Below are positions 16,979 through 26,431 of a DNA stretch of 64,000 nt, one piece after another. A program made the position numbers and the translations under genes. Under the pieces are notes generated by a model that had not been told where the DNA came from, did not search any database, and saw only the letters and a program-made list of their open reading frames with translations. Position 1 is the stretch's first letter; every line of letters begins with the position of its first letter. Source of the stretch: Foetidibacter luteolus (GTDB lineage: Bacteria > Bacteroidota > Bacteroidia > Chitinophagales > Chitinophagaceae); the NCBI RefSeq assembly GCF_009650435.1, contig NZ_VVIP01000035.1, positions 124,001-188,000 on the forward strand, given 5' to 3'.

Positions 16979-18904
16979 CTATACTTTTCCGCTTTTAATG
17001 TCATCCACTACACCGGGGTCCAGTAAAGTGGAAGTATCCCCTAAATTTTCTGTTTCCCCCTCTGCTATTTTGCGCAGTATACGGCGCATTATTTTACCAC
17101 TTCTTGTTTTTGGAAGCCCCTTTACAAACTGTATTTTATCCGGTTTGGCTATGGGGCCAATAATGCGGGTTACTGTTTGCAGAATGTCTTTTCTTATCAG
17201 GCTTTCATCGCCATGCGTGGTTTGGCTGATTACATAAGCGTAAATGCCCTGTCCTTTAATTTCATGCGGGTAGCCTACCACAGCGCTTTCTACAACGCCT
17301 GCATGCATGTTAATGGCATTCTCTACTTCGGCGGTTCCGATGCGGTGGCCGCTAACATTCAGTACATCATCCACACGGCCGGTAATGCGGTAGTTGCCAT
17401 CTTTATCTTTAAGGGCGCCATCACCGGTAAAATAAAGGTTAGGATAAGTGCTGAAGTAGTTTTTGCGGCAACGCTCATGATCGCCGTAAGTGGTGCGTAT
17501 GGTAGCCGGCCACGGGGCCTGTATGCAAAGATTGCCTTTAAATACACCGTCTTCATCTGCTTCTGTAATCTCTTTGCCATTTTCATCTACCAGCAGCGGC
17601 TGTACACCCGGCAATGGCAAGGTAGCCCAGCCCGGCCTGGAAGGTGTAATACCGGCCATATTAGAGATAAGCATACCTCCTGTTTCTGTTTGCCACCAGG
17701 TATCAACAATAGGGCACTTCTTTTTACCCACATGTTCATCATACCAATGCCAGGCTTCTTCGTTAATGGGCTCGCCAACAGTGCCCAGTACTTTTAACGA
17801 GCTCAACTTTTTGCCCTGCAACGGCCCCAGGCCAAAACCCATCAGGCTGCGTATGGCAGTGGGGGCTGTATAAAGAATGTTCACTTTGTATTTGTCTACA
17901 ATTTCCCAAAAGCGGCCGGCATCGGGCCAGGTGGGCACCCCTTCAAACATAAGTGTGGTAGCGCCGGCGCTTAAAGGGCCATAAACAATGTAGCTGTGGC
18001 CGGTAATCCAGCCAATATCAGCCGTACAAAAATGTATATCGCCGGGCTTGTATTGAAATACGTTTACAAAAGTGTAGTTGGTATAAATCATATAACCGGC
18101 ACAGGCATGCACCACACCCTTGGGTTTACCGGTTGAGCCCGATGTATATAGTATAAACAGCGGGTCTTCTGCATCCATCTCTTCGGCGGGGCAGGTAGTC
18201 ATGCCCAGTGTTTCTATTTTTTTAATCTCATCTTCCCACCACACATCGCGGCCTTTTATCATGCTTACCGGTGTGCGGGTGCGGGTGCACACTATTACAC
18301 GTTTTACAAAGCGGCAACCTATTAAAGCATCGTCAATAACAGACTTCAGGGGAATATCTTTCTGACCGCGAAAAGCGCCATCGCAGGTAACAATGTATTC
18401 GGCATTAGCGTCAATCAAACGGTCTGCAATGCTTTGTGCGGAGAAACCGCCGAATATCACTGAGTGTATAGCCCCAATTCTTGCACAGGCTAATACGGCA
18501 ATAGCCAGTTCAGGTATCATTCCCATGTAAATACAAACACGGTCGCCTTTTTTAACACCGTTATTCTTCAGCACATTGGCAAACTGGCAAACCTTGTAGT
18601 GTAAATCCTTGTACGTTAATACACGGTGGTGTTCGGCCGGGTCGTTAGGCTCCCAGATAATGGCCGGCCTGTTGGCCAGTGTATCCAGGTGCCTGTCCAG
18701 GCAGTTTTCCGTTATGTTCAGCCTTGCTCCTTTAAACCATTCAACTTTGGGCTCGGTAAAATTCCATTCCAGCACGCTGTCCCATTTGCGCCGCCAGAAA
18801 AAATGGCTGGCAATATCGCCCCAGAAATTATCGGGCGTTTCCACACTTTGTTTGTAAGCTTCATGGTACGCTTCCAACGATTTGATTTGGTAAGGATAAG
18901 ACAT
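16979..18904 (-). CDS. acs: Acetyl-CoA synthetase
   Basis: A 641-residue AMP-forming acetate:CoA ligase, which activates acetate to acetyl-CoA through acetyl-AMP in the cytoplasm. AMP-binding motifs 'LYTSGSTGKPKGVVH' (about 253-267), 'VDTWWQTETGG' and 'YFTGDGALKDKDGNY', and the C-terminal acylation motif 'PKTRSGKIMRRILR' with its regulatory Lys (about 605), are all present. The 'W' of 'WWQTETGG' is typical for acetate rather than longer acids. Length is standard (about 650). Monocistronic. Confidence 0.96.
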   Translation of the reverse strand: MSYPYQIKSLEAYHEAYKQSVETPDNFWGDIASHFFWRRKWDSVLEWNFTEPKVEWFKGARLNITENCLDRHLDTLANRPAIIWEPNDPAEHHRVLTYKDLHYKVCQFANVLKNNGVKKGDRVCIYMGMIPELAIAVLACARIGAIHSVIFGGFSAQSIADRLIDANAEYIVTCDGAFRGQKDIPLKSVIDDALIGCRFVKRVIVCTRTRTPVSMIKGRDVWWEDEIKKIETLGMTTCPAEEMDAEDPLFILYTSGSTGKPKGVVHACAGYMIYTNYTFVNVFQYKPGDIHFCTADIGWITGHSYIVYGPLSAGATTLMFEGVPTWPDAGRFWEIVDKYKVNILYTAPTAIRSLMGFGLGPLQGKKLSSLKVLGTVGEPINEEAWHWYDEHVGKKKCPIVDTWWQTETGGMLISNMAGITPSRPGWATLPLPGVQPLLVDENGKEITEADEDGVFKGNLCIQAPWPATIRTTYGDHERCRKNYFSTYPNLYFTGDGALKDKDGNYRITGRVDDVLNVSGHRIGTAEVENAINMHAGVVESAVVGYPHEIKGQGIYAYVISQTTHGDESLIRKDILQTVTRIIGPIAKPDKIQFVKGLPKTRSGKIMRRILRKIAEGETENLGDTSTLLDPGVVDDIKSGKV

Positions 18905-18929
18905 AGCAACGTTTTAAATTTAAGAGGGG

Positions 18930-18961
18930 CTAATGTACGATGTGGCAGGTTAAACGTCAAA
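18930..18961 (-). promoter_or_regulatory. Candidate Bacteroidota promoter of acs
   Basis: On the minus strand TTTG (18961-18958) is followed after 20 bp by TACATTAG (18937-18930), close to the Bacteroidota -33/-7 consensus TTTG-N19-TAnnTTTG. It lies 26 bp before the acs ATG. The -7 box has two deviations. Confidence 0.4.
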
Positions 18962-19013
18962 AAAAGGATTGCATGCCACGTGTTGCCTGGGCAGTTGCCC
19001 GGCCCTATTCAGG

Positions 19014-19110
19014 AGAATTTTTATGTGCCCGGCTGCAGGAACTGCTATGAGGCTTTGCTTGCGTCGCACTCTTGTACGGTTGGATTCGCTGCGCGGCTTT
19101 TTCCACAGGG
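19014..19110 (+). repeat. R5 dispersed repeat
   Basis: Contains 'ATGAGGCTTTGCTTG', 'GCGTCGCACTCTTGTACGG' and 'GGATTCGCTGCGCGGC'; same orientation as the element at 7000. It lies between acs and the end of the hypothetical gene at 19138. Confidence 0.75.
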
Positions 19111-19137
19111 TAGTGAATCACATTCTGCAAATTGTAT

Positions 19138-19989
19138 CTATCTGTACGTATACTCGAACTTCCAATTCCAGCTATATGATTTGCCGCTACAATCAATACC
19201 AGTAGTTTCAATTTCCGATACCAGGCCGTTACTTAGGTACTTGAACTTTTGCGAAGGGCCATAGGTGCGAACGGTTTTAGCTAACCTTCCTGAATCATTG
19301 TAGTAGTAACATACCGATCCGCCGTTTGGACACAATAGATTGACAGTATTGTTTTGATTTCTTGGAATACTCTCCTCTTCTTTAACAAGATACCCCTGCT
19401 CACTATAAATAAAAATCCTATGGGATATGGTTTCACCTATGGAATCCTGTGCACCCTGATACAGCTTTTCAATCACTTTATACAATTTTCCAGTTATGTC
19501 GTAATTAATATGAATTTCCAATGCCTTAAAATGATTAGTACCGTAAAAAGTCCGTGCAAGCAATTTTCCTTCTTTGGAATAATCCCAATGCTGGCACCAG
19601 CCACCTGAACTTATCGAATCCCTGATACGACGGCCATTTTCATAGAATATATAAGACACACTTGGCGAGAATTTTCCCGATTTCTGAATTTCCGTTACCG
19701 ATACCAGGCTACTTTTAGTCAAGCCATAATTAAATGTCATTGTTTGAAGAGATGAATCATTAAGACTTAGCACACTTTTCTCCACTCGTCCGCATGTATC
19801 GAAATAGGTAATTGTGTTGCCCTTCCTGCATGCGGCAACTCTATTATTTTTGATAAGATCTATATCATAATTGACGCTAAAAAAAGATGTATAGTTATCT
19901 ATAAGAGGGTCTTGTAAATCTGGGAGATACTGGCAAAATATATTGTTTATACTGGTTAATAAGCAAATAATTAGTACGGATAATTTCAT
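19138..19989 (-). CDS. Secreted protein with YD-like repeats, function unknown
   Basis: A 283-residue protein with a signal peptide ('MKLSVLIICLLTSINNIFC') and a body of short beta-hairpin repeats of the type 'IFYENGRRIRDS', 'DYSKEGKLLARTFYG', 'YDITGKLYKVIEK', 'YSEQGYLVKEEES', 'YYNDSGRLAKTVRTYG'. These look like the YD/MORN-like repeats of Bacteroidota secreted proteins that sense or bind cell-surface material. No catalytic motif. The upstream small lipoprotein gene (20071-20466) is on the same strand with an 81-bp gap, so they may be cotranscribed. Base composition is more A/T-rich than in acs. Confidence 0.65.
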   Translation of the reverse strand: MKLSVLIICLLTSINNIFCQYLPDLQDPLIDNYTSFFSVNYDIDLIKNNRVAACRKGNTITYFDTCGRVEKSVLSLNDSSLQTMTFNYGLTKSSLVSVTEIQKSGKFSPSVSYIFYENGRRIRDSISSGGWCQHWDYSKEGKLLARTFYGTNHFKALEIHINYDITGKLYKVIEKLYQGAQDSIGETISHRIFIYSEQGYLVKEEESIPRNQNNTVNLLCPNGGSVCYYYNDSGRLAKTVRTYGPSQKFKYLSNGLVSEIETTGIDCSGKSYSWNWKFEYTYR

Positions 19990-20070
19990 GCAAATAATTA
20001 AAAATTAATGGAATTTAATCCATAGAATTGAAAAGACAAGAACTTTATTACAAGGCTGAAGCATTTCTCC

Positions 20071-20466
20071 TCAATTCTTCAACCGGTTGTATTTTGACTT
20101 CCCATCTTCAGATTCAATAATCAATGCATCATTTTCAAAATACACTTTACCCGTATAAATAAAACCTGGGTAGTCTATAACTATAGAATCGCCCTTTAAA
20201 CTATATCTATGTGATTCAAAGTGCTCAACATAATAAATTGAGTCTGCATTAATTTCTATGGTAAGGGGCTCTTTATTCCTGCTTTCCCAAAATCCATACA
20301 ATTCTTTATAGTCAGTTAAAGGTTTATGGATAATTTTCTCTCTATGCTGCAATGTATCCAGAAGCGGATGCTTCAATGTGTCTTTCAACATGGAATAGCT
20401 ATTATCCGGCTCACCAGTATTACAGCTTATTGCTACAATGAGTGTTAATGATAAAAAAAGTCTCAT
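20071..20466 (-). CDS. Small lipoprotein, function unknown
   Basis: A 131-residue lipoprotein: signal 'MRLFLSLTLIVAISC' (lipobox Cys about 15), then a short beta-rich domain with 'YGFWESRNKEPLTIEINADS', 'YSLKGDSIVIDYPGFIYTG' and 'ALIIESEDGKSKYNR', a pattern of small lipocalin-like/META-type proteins. The ATG at 20466 is preferred over an in-frame GTG just before it. It precedes the YD-repeat protein gene on the same strand. Confidence 0.65.
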   Translation of the reverse strand: MRLFLSLTLIVAISCNTGEPDNSYSMLKDTLKHPLLDTLQHREKIIHKPLTDYKELYGFWESRNKEPLTIEINADSIYYVEHFESHRYSLKGDSIVIDYPGFIYTGKVYFENDALIIESEDGKSKYNRLKN

Positions 20467-20544
20467 CACCGCAATTTAGAGAGATATCTGTTTATCTCCA
20501 CCGTTCATCCTTATAGCTCAGGAGAACATACAGTTATAGTTTCT

Positions 20545-20855
20545 GCTTTTTGCATAGACATTCCAGGCTTAATCTGTTCGCTTTGCGGCAAGGTGCAACA
20601 GGTTACAACAGTTCCATGTTCTTTTGTTCAAAGTTTAATGTTAGCGGCCGCGTCTTCAAAATTTCTTTCTTAAAAATCCGCTTGGCAAGAAACGTGAGTA
20701 ACGTGTACCGCAAGTATGCCCTCCTTAATTCTTCATTCCTTGTTTCTTGTTCAATATTCTCCGTTACCCTGGTGCGTGTCTTCACCCACCAGTTTTCCCG
20801 GGGCTGAAAACCCGCCCAAACAACCAGCCGATGAACGGATTGCCAGCCATAGTGG
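20545..20855. repeat. R4 (reverse), R5-like and R6 repeat mosaic
   Basis: 20600-20660 carries R4 in reverse ('GTTCCATGTTCTTTTGTTCA') and an adjoining stretch 'TTTCTTAAAAATCCGC' shared with 21940-22040. 20797-20850 is a diverged R6 element ('GGGGCTGAAAACCCGCCC'). No gene is supported between 20467 and 21044; the small open frames here are repeat-derived. Confidence 0.6.
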
Positions 20856-21044
20856 TTATTTCATTTTTGGCGCCGGCGGCGGTAATGCGTTACAAACCCC
20901 GCCTATTATGAAATAAAACCGCTTAAATGGATATCAGATATAACCAAAACCTGCTGTTTGCCGACTTACTATGTTGTTTATAGAGTTGTGCTTATCAGCG
21001 CAAACCTTGTTTTTTAGTTTTGATAACGAATAAAATTCAAGGGT

Positions 21045-21914
21045 ATGAAACTGATAAAAACAATCTCAGCAATGGCTATATGCCTGCTTTGTTTTGCAGC
21101 TTGCAAAAAAGAAGGCACCGCCACAAAGCCTGGCACACCCAAGCATGCCAATACGCCAACTTGTGCTTATTCAGGCAAAGCAAAATATACAGGTGTTGAT
21201 TTAGGCCAATACATCACATTTATGGATTTGAGCAGCAGTACAACTGCCGGAAAAAAATACTTCACCATCAAATTAAAATATGTTGGGGTAAAAGATTCGT
21301 TTGAAGTAGTAACCCCTCCGCAAAGCATTGACAGCCTTGCTGCAGGATTTCCTGCTGAAATAACGGAGTACCCCGGGTTTGGTTCAGTAAATCAATGGAC
21401 AAACCCACAATACAGGCTAATTACAAATGGTGGCAACAGCTACTATCAAGATACCATTGTAAGAAACCCACAGAGCAATTATTATTTTCTATATCAAAAC
21501 TATTTATCCGGGGGGCTGAAAGGTGAGTGGCCCCAAAGCAATTTTGACAACTACAGGGAGCCCTTGGGTATAAATGGGCAGGTAAGAATGCATTTCAGGA
21601 CCATATTTTACTTTAACAAGGGCATTTGTTTTGACGCAAATAATACTGAAAATGGCATTAATACAAAAAATATCAGCAATTACTTTATTGGCGCACCCAA
21701 TATATATGAATGGGAAAACGTGGATGCCGCCATACAAATACTTAGTTCTGGTATCCAGAATAATTTTTACTTCTTCGATTTTAAAAACTGGCGGTATTTT
21801 AAATGGGAGCAATTTAATAGCCCCATATTAAATAATTCATTGGGAACTTCTTTTAGCGGTTACGAAAGTTTAGATACATTCTGTAAATGGCCCGATGGCT
21901 GGGGCAAAAAATAA
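21045..21914 (+). CDS. Lipoprotein, function unknown
   Basis: A 289-residue lipoprotein with signal 'MKLIKTISAMAICLLCFAAC' (lipidated Cys at 20) and a Lys/Thr/Pro-rich linker. The mature domain has many aromatic residues and Asn/Gly turns ('TCAYSGKAKYTGVDLGQYI', 'YPGFGSVNQWTN', 'FYFFDFKNWRYFKW'), resembling a beta-sandwich. No family is recognised and no catalytic motif is seen. It could be an outer-surface binding protein. Transcribed alone; a possible -7 box TAGTTTTG lies at 21015-21022, but no well-spaced -33 partner was found. Confidence 0.65.
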   Translation: MKLIKTISAMAICLLCFAACKKEGTATKPGTPKHANTPTCAYSGKAKYTGVDLGQYITFMDLSSSTTAGKKYFTIKLKYVGVKDSFEVVTPPQSIDSLAAGFPAEITEYPGFGSVNQWTNPQYRLITNGGNSYYQDTIVRNPQSNYYFLYQNYLSGGLKGEWPQSNFDNYREPLGINGQVRMHFRTIFYFNKGICFDANNTENGINTKNISNYFIGAPNIYEWENVDAAIQILSSGIQNNFYFFDFKNWRYFKWEQFNSPILNNSLGTSFSGYESLDTFCKWPDGWGKK

Positions 21915-21924
21915 GCAAATGATG

Positions 21925-22205
21925 TTACAAGCTGCGCAGCAGGGTGTAACAGGAGCAAATTGTTCATTGTTCTTTTGCTCAAGGTTCAATGTTGGTGGCT
22001 GCGCCTTCAAAATTCCTTTCTTAAAATCCGCTTGGCATTTACACTGGGTAATGTGTAACAAGTAAGACACATCATTCCATCTTCTTTGTTCCTTGTTCGA
22101 TGTTCCCTACCCGGGTCTGAAAAGCCGCCCAATGAACAGAACGATAAAAGGATTGCGACGCAACGATGATGCCATGAAAATCTGTCGCTGGTACCATAAA
22201 TATCC
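21925..22205. repeat. R4 (reverse), shared linker and R6 repeat mosaic
   Basis: 21958-21995 is R4 in reverse ('GTTCATTGTTCTTTTGCTCA'), then the linker 'TTCTTAAAATCCGCTTGGC' also found at 20660, then 22110-22200, a good R6 copy ('CCGGGTCTGAAAAGCCGCCC', 'GATTGCGACGCAACGATG', 'GGTACCATAAATAT'). The block follows the lipoprotein gene and precedes the S9 peptidase. Confidence 0.7.
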
Positions 22206-22300
22206 ATGATGTGAGAGATTATATTTCACTCCAAAAAAATTCCGCGCTGTGTATAATTTAAGTACTTCATACTTAGTTTTATGGCTTAATTAAATTTTTG

Positions 22301-24652
22301 ATGAAATACCTGCTGGCTTTACTGTTGCTCTGGCAATTTGCAAATGCGCAAACGCTTACTGTTGACAATATCATGCGTGACCCTAAATGGATAGGAAGCT
22401 CACCTTCTAATGTTTACTGGTCGGCCGACAGCAAAACCATTTTCTTTCAGTGGAACCCGTTGCAGAAAACAGCCGACTCCACTTATGGCTTTACCCTCAA
22501 CAGCAAAGAGCCGGTAGCTATTACTTACAACAATGCGCTGCTGGCAAACGCCATTAACAACGGGGTGTACAACAAAAAGTTTTCGCAACTGGCATACATT
22601 TATAAAGGCGATGTTTACCTGCTGGATATTAAGCTAAACCATACCACACGTATTACACAAACAGCGGCAGCGGAAAGCAGCCCGGCATTTGTAATAAACG
22701 ACGAATGGGTGGCTTATGAAGTAGACGATGACTTTTATGCATGGAACATAGCCACTGGCATTACACGCCAGCTAACCGCCTTTACCAAAGGCAGCGCCAA
22801 AACAAAAAAAGACAGCCTGGAAGCCCAGCAACAGGAACTAAAAACAGAACAGCTTAGCCTGTTTGATGTGCTGAAAGAGCGCAGGAAAAAACGTGAAGAG
22901 CGTGACAGTATTTTAAAACGCAGTAAGGATGCCGATACATTACACCTGCTGTACACCGGTGATAAAACATTACAGAACACGGCAATTAGCCCCGACGCCC
23001 GTTTTGTAACCTACCGGTTATTTAAAGCCGCTGACGATGTAAAACATACCGCTGTGCCTGACTATGTAACAGAAACCGGCTTTACTACAGATATACCTGG
23101 CCGCACCAAGGTGGGCGCCCAGCAAGGCAAGTACGAATTCTACCTGTTTGACAGGCTGAAGGATACCGTAATACAGGTTGCGCTTGACTCGCTGCCCGGC
23201 ATAACAGACCAGCCGGATTATGTTAAAGATTATCCTGCCAAATATAAAGATGCTAAACCAAAAGCACGGCCCGTTATTGTAAGCGGCCCCTATTGGAACG
23301 AGGATGGCACTGCGGCCATTATAGACATACGCTCCCTGGACAACAAAGACCGCTGGCTGATGCAATTGCTGCCAACCGGCAAACTAAAGCTGGTTGACCG
23401 CCAGCGTGACGAAGCCTGGATTGCCGGGCCTGGCATTGGCTGGGGCTTTGGCGGGGGCGCCAACGGATGGATAGATGCCAACCGTTTTTATTTTCAAAGC
23501 GAAGCTACCGGCTATTCTCACTTATATGTGTACAACATTGCAACCGGTAATAAACAACAGTTAACCTATGGCAATTATGAAGTGCAACAGGTACGGTTAA
23601 GCCGCGACAAAAAAATGTTTTACCTGCTTACAAATGAAACACATCCGGGCAAACAGCACTATTATCGTATAAGAACAGATGGCACAGGCAAAGAGCAGTT
23701 AACTTCTTTGGAAGGCGGTTATGAGGTAAGCCTGTCGCCGGATGAAAAATATATAGCTTACCGCTATTCATATATCAACAAACCATGGGAGCTGTATGTG
23801 CAGGAAAATGCACCGCAAAAAAAACCGCAGCAGGTTACTGCCAAAGGCATGAGCGACGAGTTTAAGGCATACCCCTGGCGGCAAACAAAAATATTCACTA
23901 TAGCAGCCAGGGATGGCAAGTCTATATATGCACGTTTGTATGAGCCCGCCGAAGGCAAAAAGAACGGCGCCGCTGTAATTTTTGTACATGGTGCCGGTTA
24001 CCTGCAAAATGTGCATTACTGGTTTAGCAGTTATTTTAGGGAGTATATGTTTAACAACCTGCTGGCTGATAAGGGTTACACTGTGCTGGACATAGATTAC
24101 CGGGCCAGCAGCGGCTATGGCCGCGACTGGCGTACAGGTATTTACCGTTACATGGGCGGTAAAGACCTGGACGATGAAGTAGATGCCGCCCGCTACCTGG
24201 TAAAAGACATGGGCATTGATGCCGGCCGCATTGGCATATACGGAGGTAGTTATGGTGGGTTTATGACATTGATGGGCTTGTTTACACAGCCCACTGTGTT
24301 TAAAGCCGGTGCTGCTTTGCGGCCTGTTACAGACTGGGCGCATTACAACCACGGCTATACTTCCAACATTTTAAATGAACCGTTTAAAGATAGCATTGCT
24401 TACCACAGGTCATCCCCTATCAATTTTGCGGCGGGGCTTCAGAACCATTTGCTCATTTGCCATGGTATGGTTGATGTAAATGTGCATTTCCAGGATGTGG
24501 TAAGGCTTAGCCAGCGGTTAATTGAGCTGAAAAAAAGCAATTGGGAACTGGCCGTTTATCCCGTGGAAGACCATGGATTTGTAGAGCCCAGTAGCTGGGC
24601 AGACGAATATAAACGCATCCTGAAATTATTTGATACCCAGTTGTTGAAGTAG
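22301..24652 (+). CDS. S9 family peptidase (prolyl oligopeptidase / DPP-IV-like)
   Basis: A 783-residue secreted serine peptidase. Signal 'MKYLLALLLLWQFANA', then a beta-propeller-like N-terminal half rich in 'YVWSADSK'-like WD/YWTD-type blades ('SPDARFVTYRLF', 'LSPDEKYIAYRY'), with a helical insertion 'LFDVLKERRKKREERDSIL' that could be a coiled coil. The C-terminal alpha/beta-hydrolase domain has Ser650 in 'YGGSYGGFMTLMGL', Asp in 'CHGMVDVNVH' and His in 'PVEDHGF'. Such enzymes cleave Xaa-Pro or similar dipeptides in the periplasm. An in-frame TTG precedes the ATG at 22301, but ATG starts the signal peptide. Confidence 0.92.
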   Translation: MKYLLALLLLWQFANAQTLTVDNIMRDPKWIGSSPSNVYWSADSKTIFFQWNPLQKTADSTYGFTLNSKEPVAITYNNALLANAINNGVYNKKFSQLAYIYKGDVYLLDIKLNHTTRITQTAAAESSPAFVINDEWVAYEVDDDFYAWNIATGITRQLTAFTKGSAKTKKDSLEAQQQELKTEQLSLFDVLKERRKKREERDSILKRSKDADTLHLLYTGDKTLQNTAISPDARFVTYRLFKAADDVKHTAVPDYVTETGFTTDIPGRTKVGAQQGKYEFYLFDRLKDTVIQVALDSLPGITDQPDYVKDYPAKYKDAKPKARPVIVSGPYWNEDGTAAIIDIRSLDNKDRWLMQLLPTGKLKLVDRQRDEAWIAGPGIGWGFGGGANGWIDANRFYFQSEATGYSHLYVYNIATGNKQQLTYGNYEVQQVRLSRDKKMFYLLTNETHPGKQHYYRIRTDGTGKEQLTSLEGGYEVSLSPDEKYIAYRYSYINKPWELYVQENAPQKKPQQVTAKGMSDEFKAYPWRQTKIFTIAARDGKSIYARLYEPAEGKKNGAAVIFVHGAGYLQNVHYWFSSYFREYMFNNLLADKGYTVLDIDYRASSGYGRDWRTGIYRYMGGKDLDDEVDAARYLVKDMGIDAGRIGIYGGSYGGFMTLMGLFTQPTVFKAGAALRPVTDWAHYNHGYTSNILNEPFKDSIAYHRSSPINFAAGLQNHLLICHGMVDVNVHFQDVVRLSQRLIELKKSNWELAVYPVEDHGFVEPSSWADEYKRILKLFDTQLLK

Positions 24653-24654
24653 CC

Positions 24655-25302
24655 GGTGTGCCTCCTGTGCAGGCCTGCATGCTATAACTTACATTTTCTC
24701 ACATGGCTTACCTGGCTATAAACACCCCCATAGCAACCACGCATATCCATATAAACCGCCCCTGGAGCAGGCCTGCGTGCTGTAACTTACATTTTCTCAC
24801 ATGGCTTACCTGGTTATAAACACCCCCATAGCAAACAGGCATAGCCATAAACTGTGTCTTGAGCAAGCTTGCATACTATAGCTTACATTTTCTCACATGG
24901 CTTACATGATTATAAACAACCCCCATAGCAACCAGGCATAGCCATAAACTGTGTCTTGAGCAAGCCTGCATACTATAGCTTACATTTTCTCACATGGCTT
25001 ACATGGTTATAAACACCCCCCATAGCAACCAGGCATAACCATATAGACTGCCCCTAAGTAGGCCTGCATGCTGTAACTTACATTTTCTCACATGGCTTAC
25101 ATGGTTATAAACACCCCCCATAGCAACCAGGCATAGCCATATAAACTGCCCCTGAGCAAGCCTGCATACTATAGCTTACATTTTCTCGCATGACTTACAT
25201 GGTTATAAACACCCCCAAAGCAACCAGGCATAACCATATAAGCTGCCCCTGAGCAGGCCTGCGTGCTGTAACTTACATTTTCTCACATGGCTTACATGGT
25301 TA
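24655..25302 (+). repeat. Seven-unit tandem array with a 97-98-bp period
   Basis: The core 'CTTACATTTTCTCACATGGC' begins at 24688, 24786, 24882, 24979, 25077, 25175 and 25272 (spacings 98, 96, 97, 98, 98, 97). Whole units are conserved, not alternating repeat and spacer. Two haplotypes alternate irregularly: type A 'AGGCCTGCATGCTGTAAC' (units 1, 2, 5, 7) and type B 'AAGCCTGCATACTATAGC' (units 3, 4, 6). The last unit is truncated at 'CATGGTTAAACAAAATAAG'. Each type-A unit has the palindrome GCAGGCCTGC. The array begins 3 bp after the peptidase stop. The remaining gap to kduI (25303-25569) shows nothing else. Confidence 0.95.
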
Positions 25303-25569
25303 AACAAAATAAGCCTTAACACCAGCAAAGCACTACAACGTTTTCGTAAAAATATGGCGATGCGTTTTTCAATTTTCCCCCGCAAACAATGTACTCTTGC
25401 CCAGGTAAAGCGGTTACAATAACAATACAGTACATGGTCGTTACATGAAACTTTTCGGTTGTATAGGATTACAGGGCGCCTTTGTTCGTCAAAGGTTTAC
25501 GTCACAAATACAGCGGTGTAGCCATGTATAAATGGTAAAATGGCCCAGGGCCGGTAAAAATAAAAAAAC

Positions 25570-26400
25570 ATGGAAATAAGATTTGAGCATAGCCCCAAAG
25601 AAGTAAGCCGGATGGATACCGAAGAACTTCGCTCTTCCTTTCTTACCGGCAACCTGATGAATGATGATGCGGTAACACTTGTGTATACCCATTACGACAG
25701 GGTTATTATGGGCGGGGCAAAACCAGTTAGTAAAACCCTTTCATTGGAGGCACACCCTGAATTGAAAGCAGGCTATTTCCTTGAACGGCGGGAACTGGGT
25801 GTCATTAACGTTGGCGGTAAAGGCAGTATTACTGTGGATGGGCAAACCTATACCTTAAACAAGCTTGACTGCATATATGTGGGCAAGGGCTGCCGGGAAG
25901 TAACTTTCCGCAGTGAAAACCCCGCTGACCCTGCATTGTTCTATTTGCTGTCGGCGCCTGCTCACCAGGTTTATCCCGTACAGTTTTTAGCAGGCCACCA
26001 GGCCAATCCTACGCAAATGGGCAGCCGTCAAACAGCCAACGAGAGAACTATTTACAAATATATTTATGCGGATGGCTTACAAAGTTGCCAGTTGGTAATG
26101 GGCCTTACCATTTTAAAGGAAGGCAGTGTATGGAATACTATGCCCGCCCACACACATACACGCCGCATGGAAGCCTATTTTTATTTTGATGTACCAGCCG
26201 GACAACGGGTAGTGCATTTTATGGGCAAGCCAGATGAAACAAGGCACCTGGTGGTAGCGGGTAACCAGGGTATCATTTCTCCGCCATGGTCTATACATTC
26301 CGGTTGCGGCACCAGCAATTATTCTTTTATATGGGGCATGGCCGGTGAAAACTATACTTATACGGATATGGATGCCGTAGCCATAGAAGACCTGCGTTAA
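25570..26400 (+). CDS. kduI: 5-dehydro-4-deoxy-D-glucuronate isomerase
   Basis: A 276-residue cupin isomerase converting 4-deoxy-L-threo-5-hexosulose uronate to 3-deoxy-D-glycero-2,5-hexodiulosonate in pectin/uronate degradation. The N-terminus 'MEIRFEHSPKEVSRMDTEEL', 'YTHYDRVIMGGAKPV' and the zinc site 'TMPAHTHTRRMEAYFYFD' (His-X-His and Glu) are family signatures; a later His ('WSIHSGCGTSNYSFIWGMAGEN') completes the metal site. Length matches. It is followed after 31 bp by the DUF4861 gene on the same strand, consistent with an uronate utilisation operon. Confidence 0.95.
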   Translation: MEIRFEHSPKEVSRMDTEELRSSFLTGNLMNDDAVTLVYTHYDRVIMGGAKPVSKTLSLEAHPELKAGYFLERRELGVINVGGKGSITVDGQTYTLNKLDCIYVGKGCREVTFRSENPADPALFYLLSAPAHQVYPVQFLAGHQANPTQMGSRQTANERTIYKYIYADGLQSCQLVMGLTILKEGSVWNTMPAHTHTRRMEAYFYFDVPAGQRVVHFMGKPDETRHLVVAGNQGIISPPWSIHSGCGTSNYSFIWGMAGENYTYTDMDAVAIEDLR

Positions 26401-26431
26401 CACGCATTTGTCAACACAAAACTTTAACGCC

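Noticed and set aside
19138..19989. RHS/polymorphic toxin interpretation of the YD-like protein
   Set aside because: It has only a few weak YD-like repeats, a normal secretion signal and no toxin C-terminus; no immunity gene is adjacent.
24655..25302. CRISPR array reading of the 97-bp repeat array
   Set aside because: The whole unit is conserved between copies; there are no short unique spacers and no cas genes nearby.
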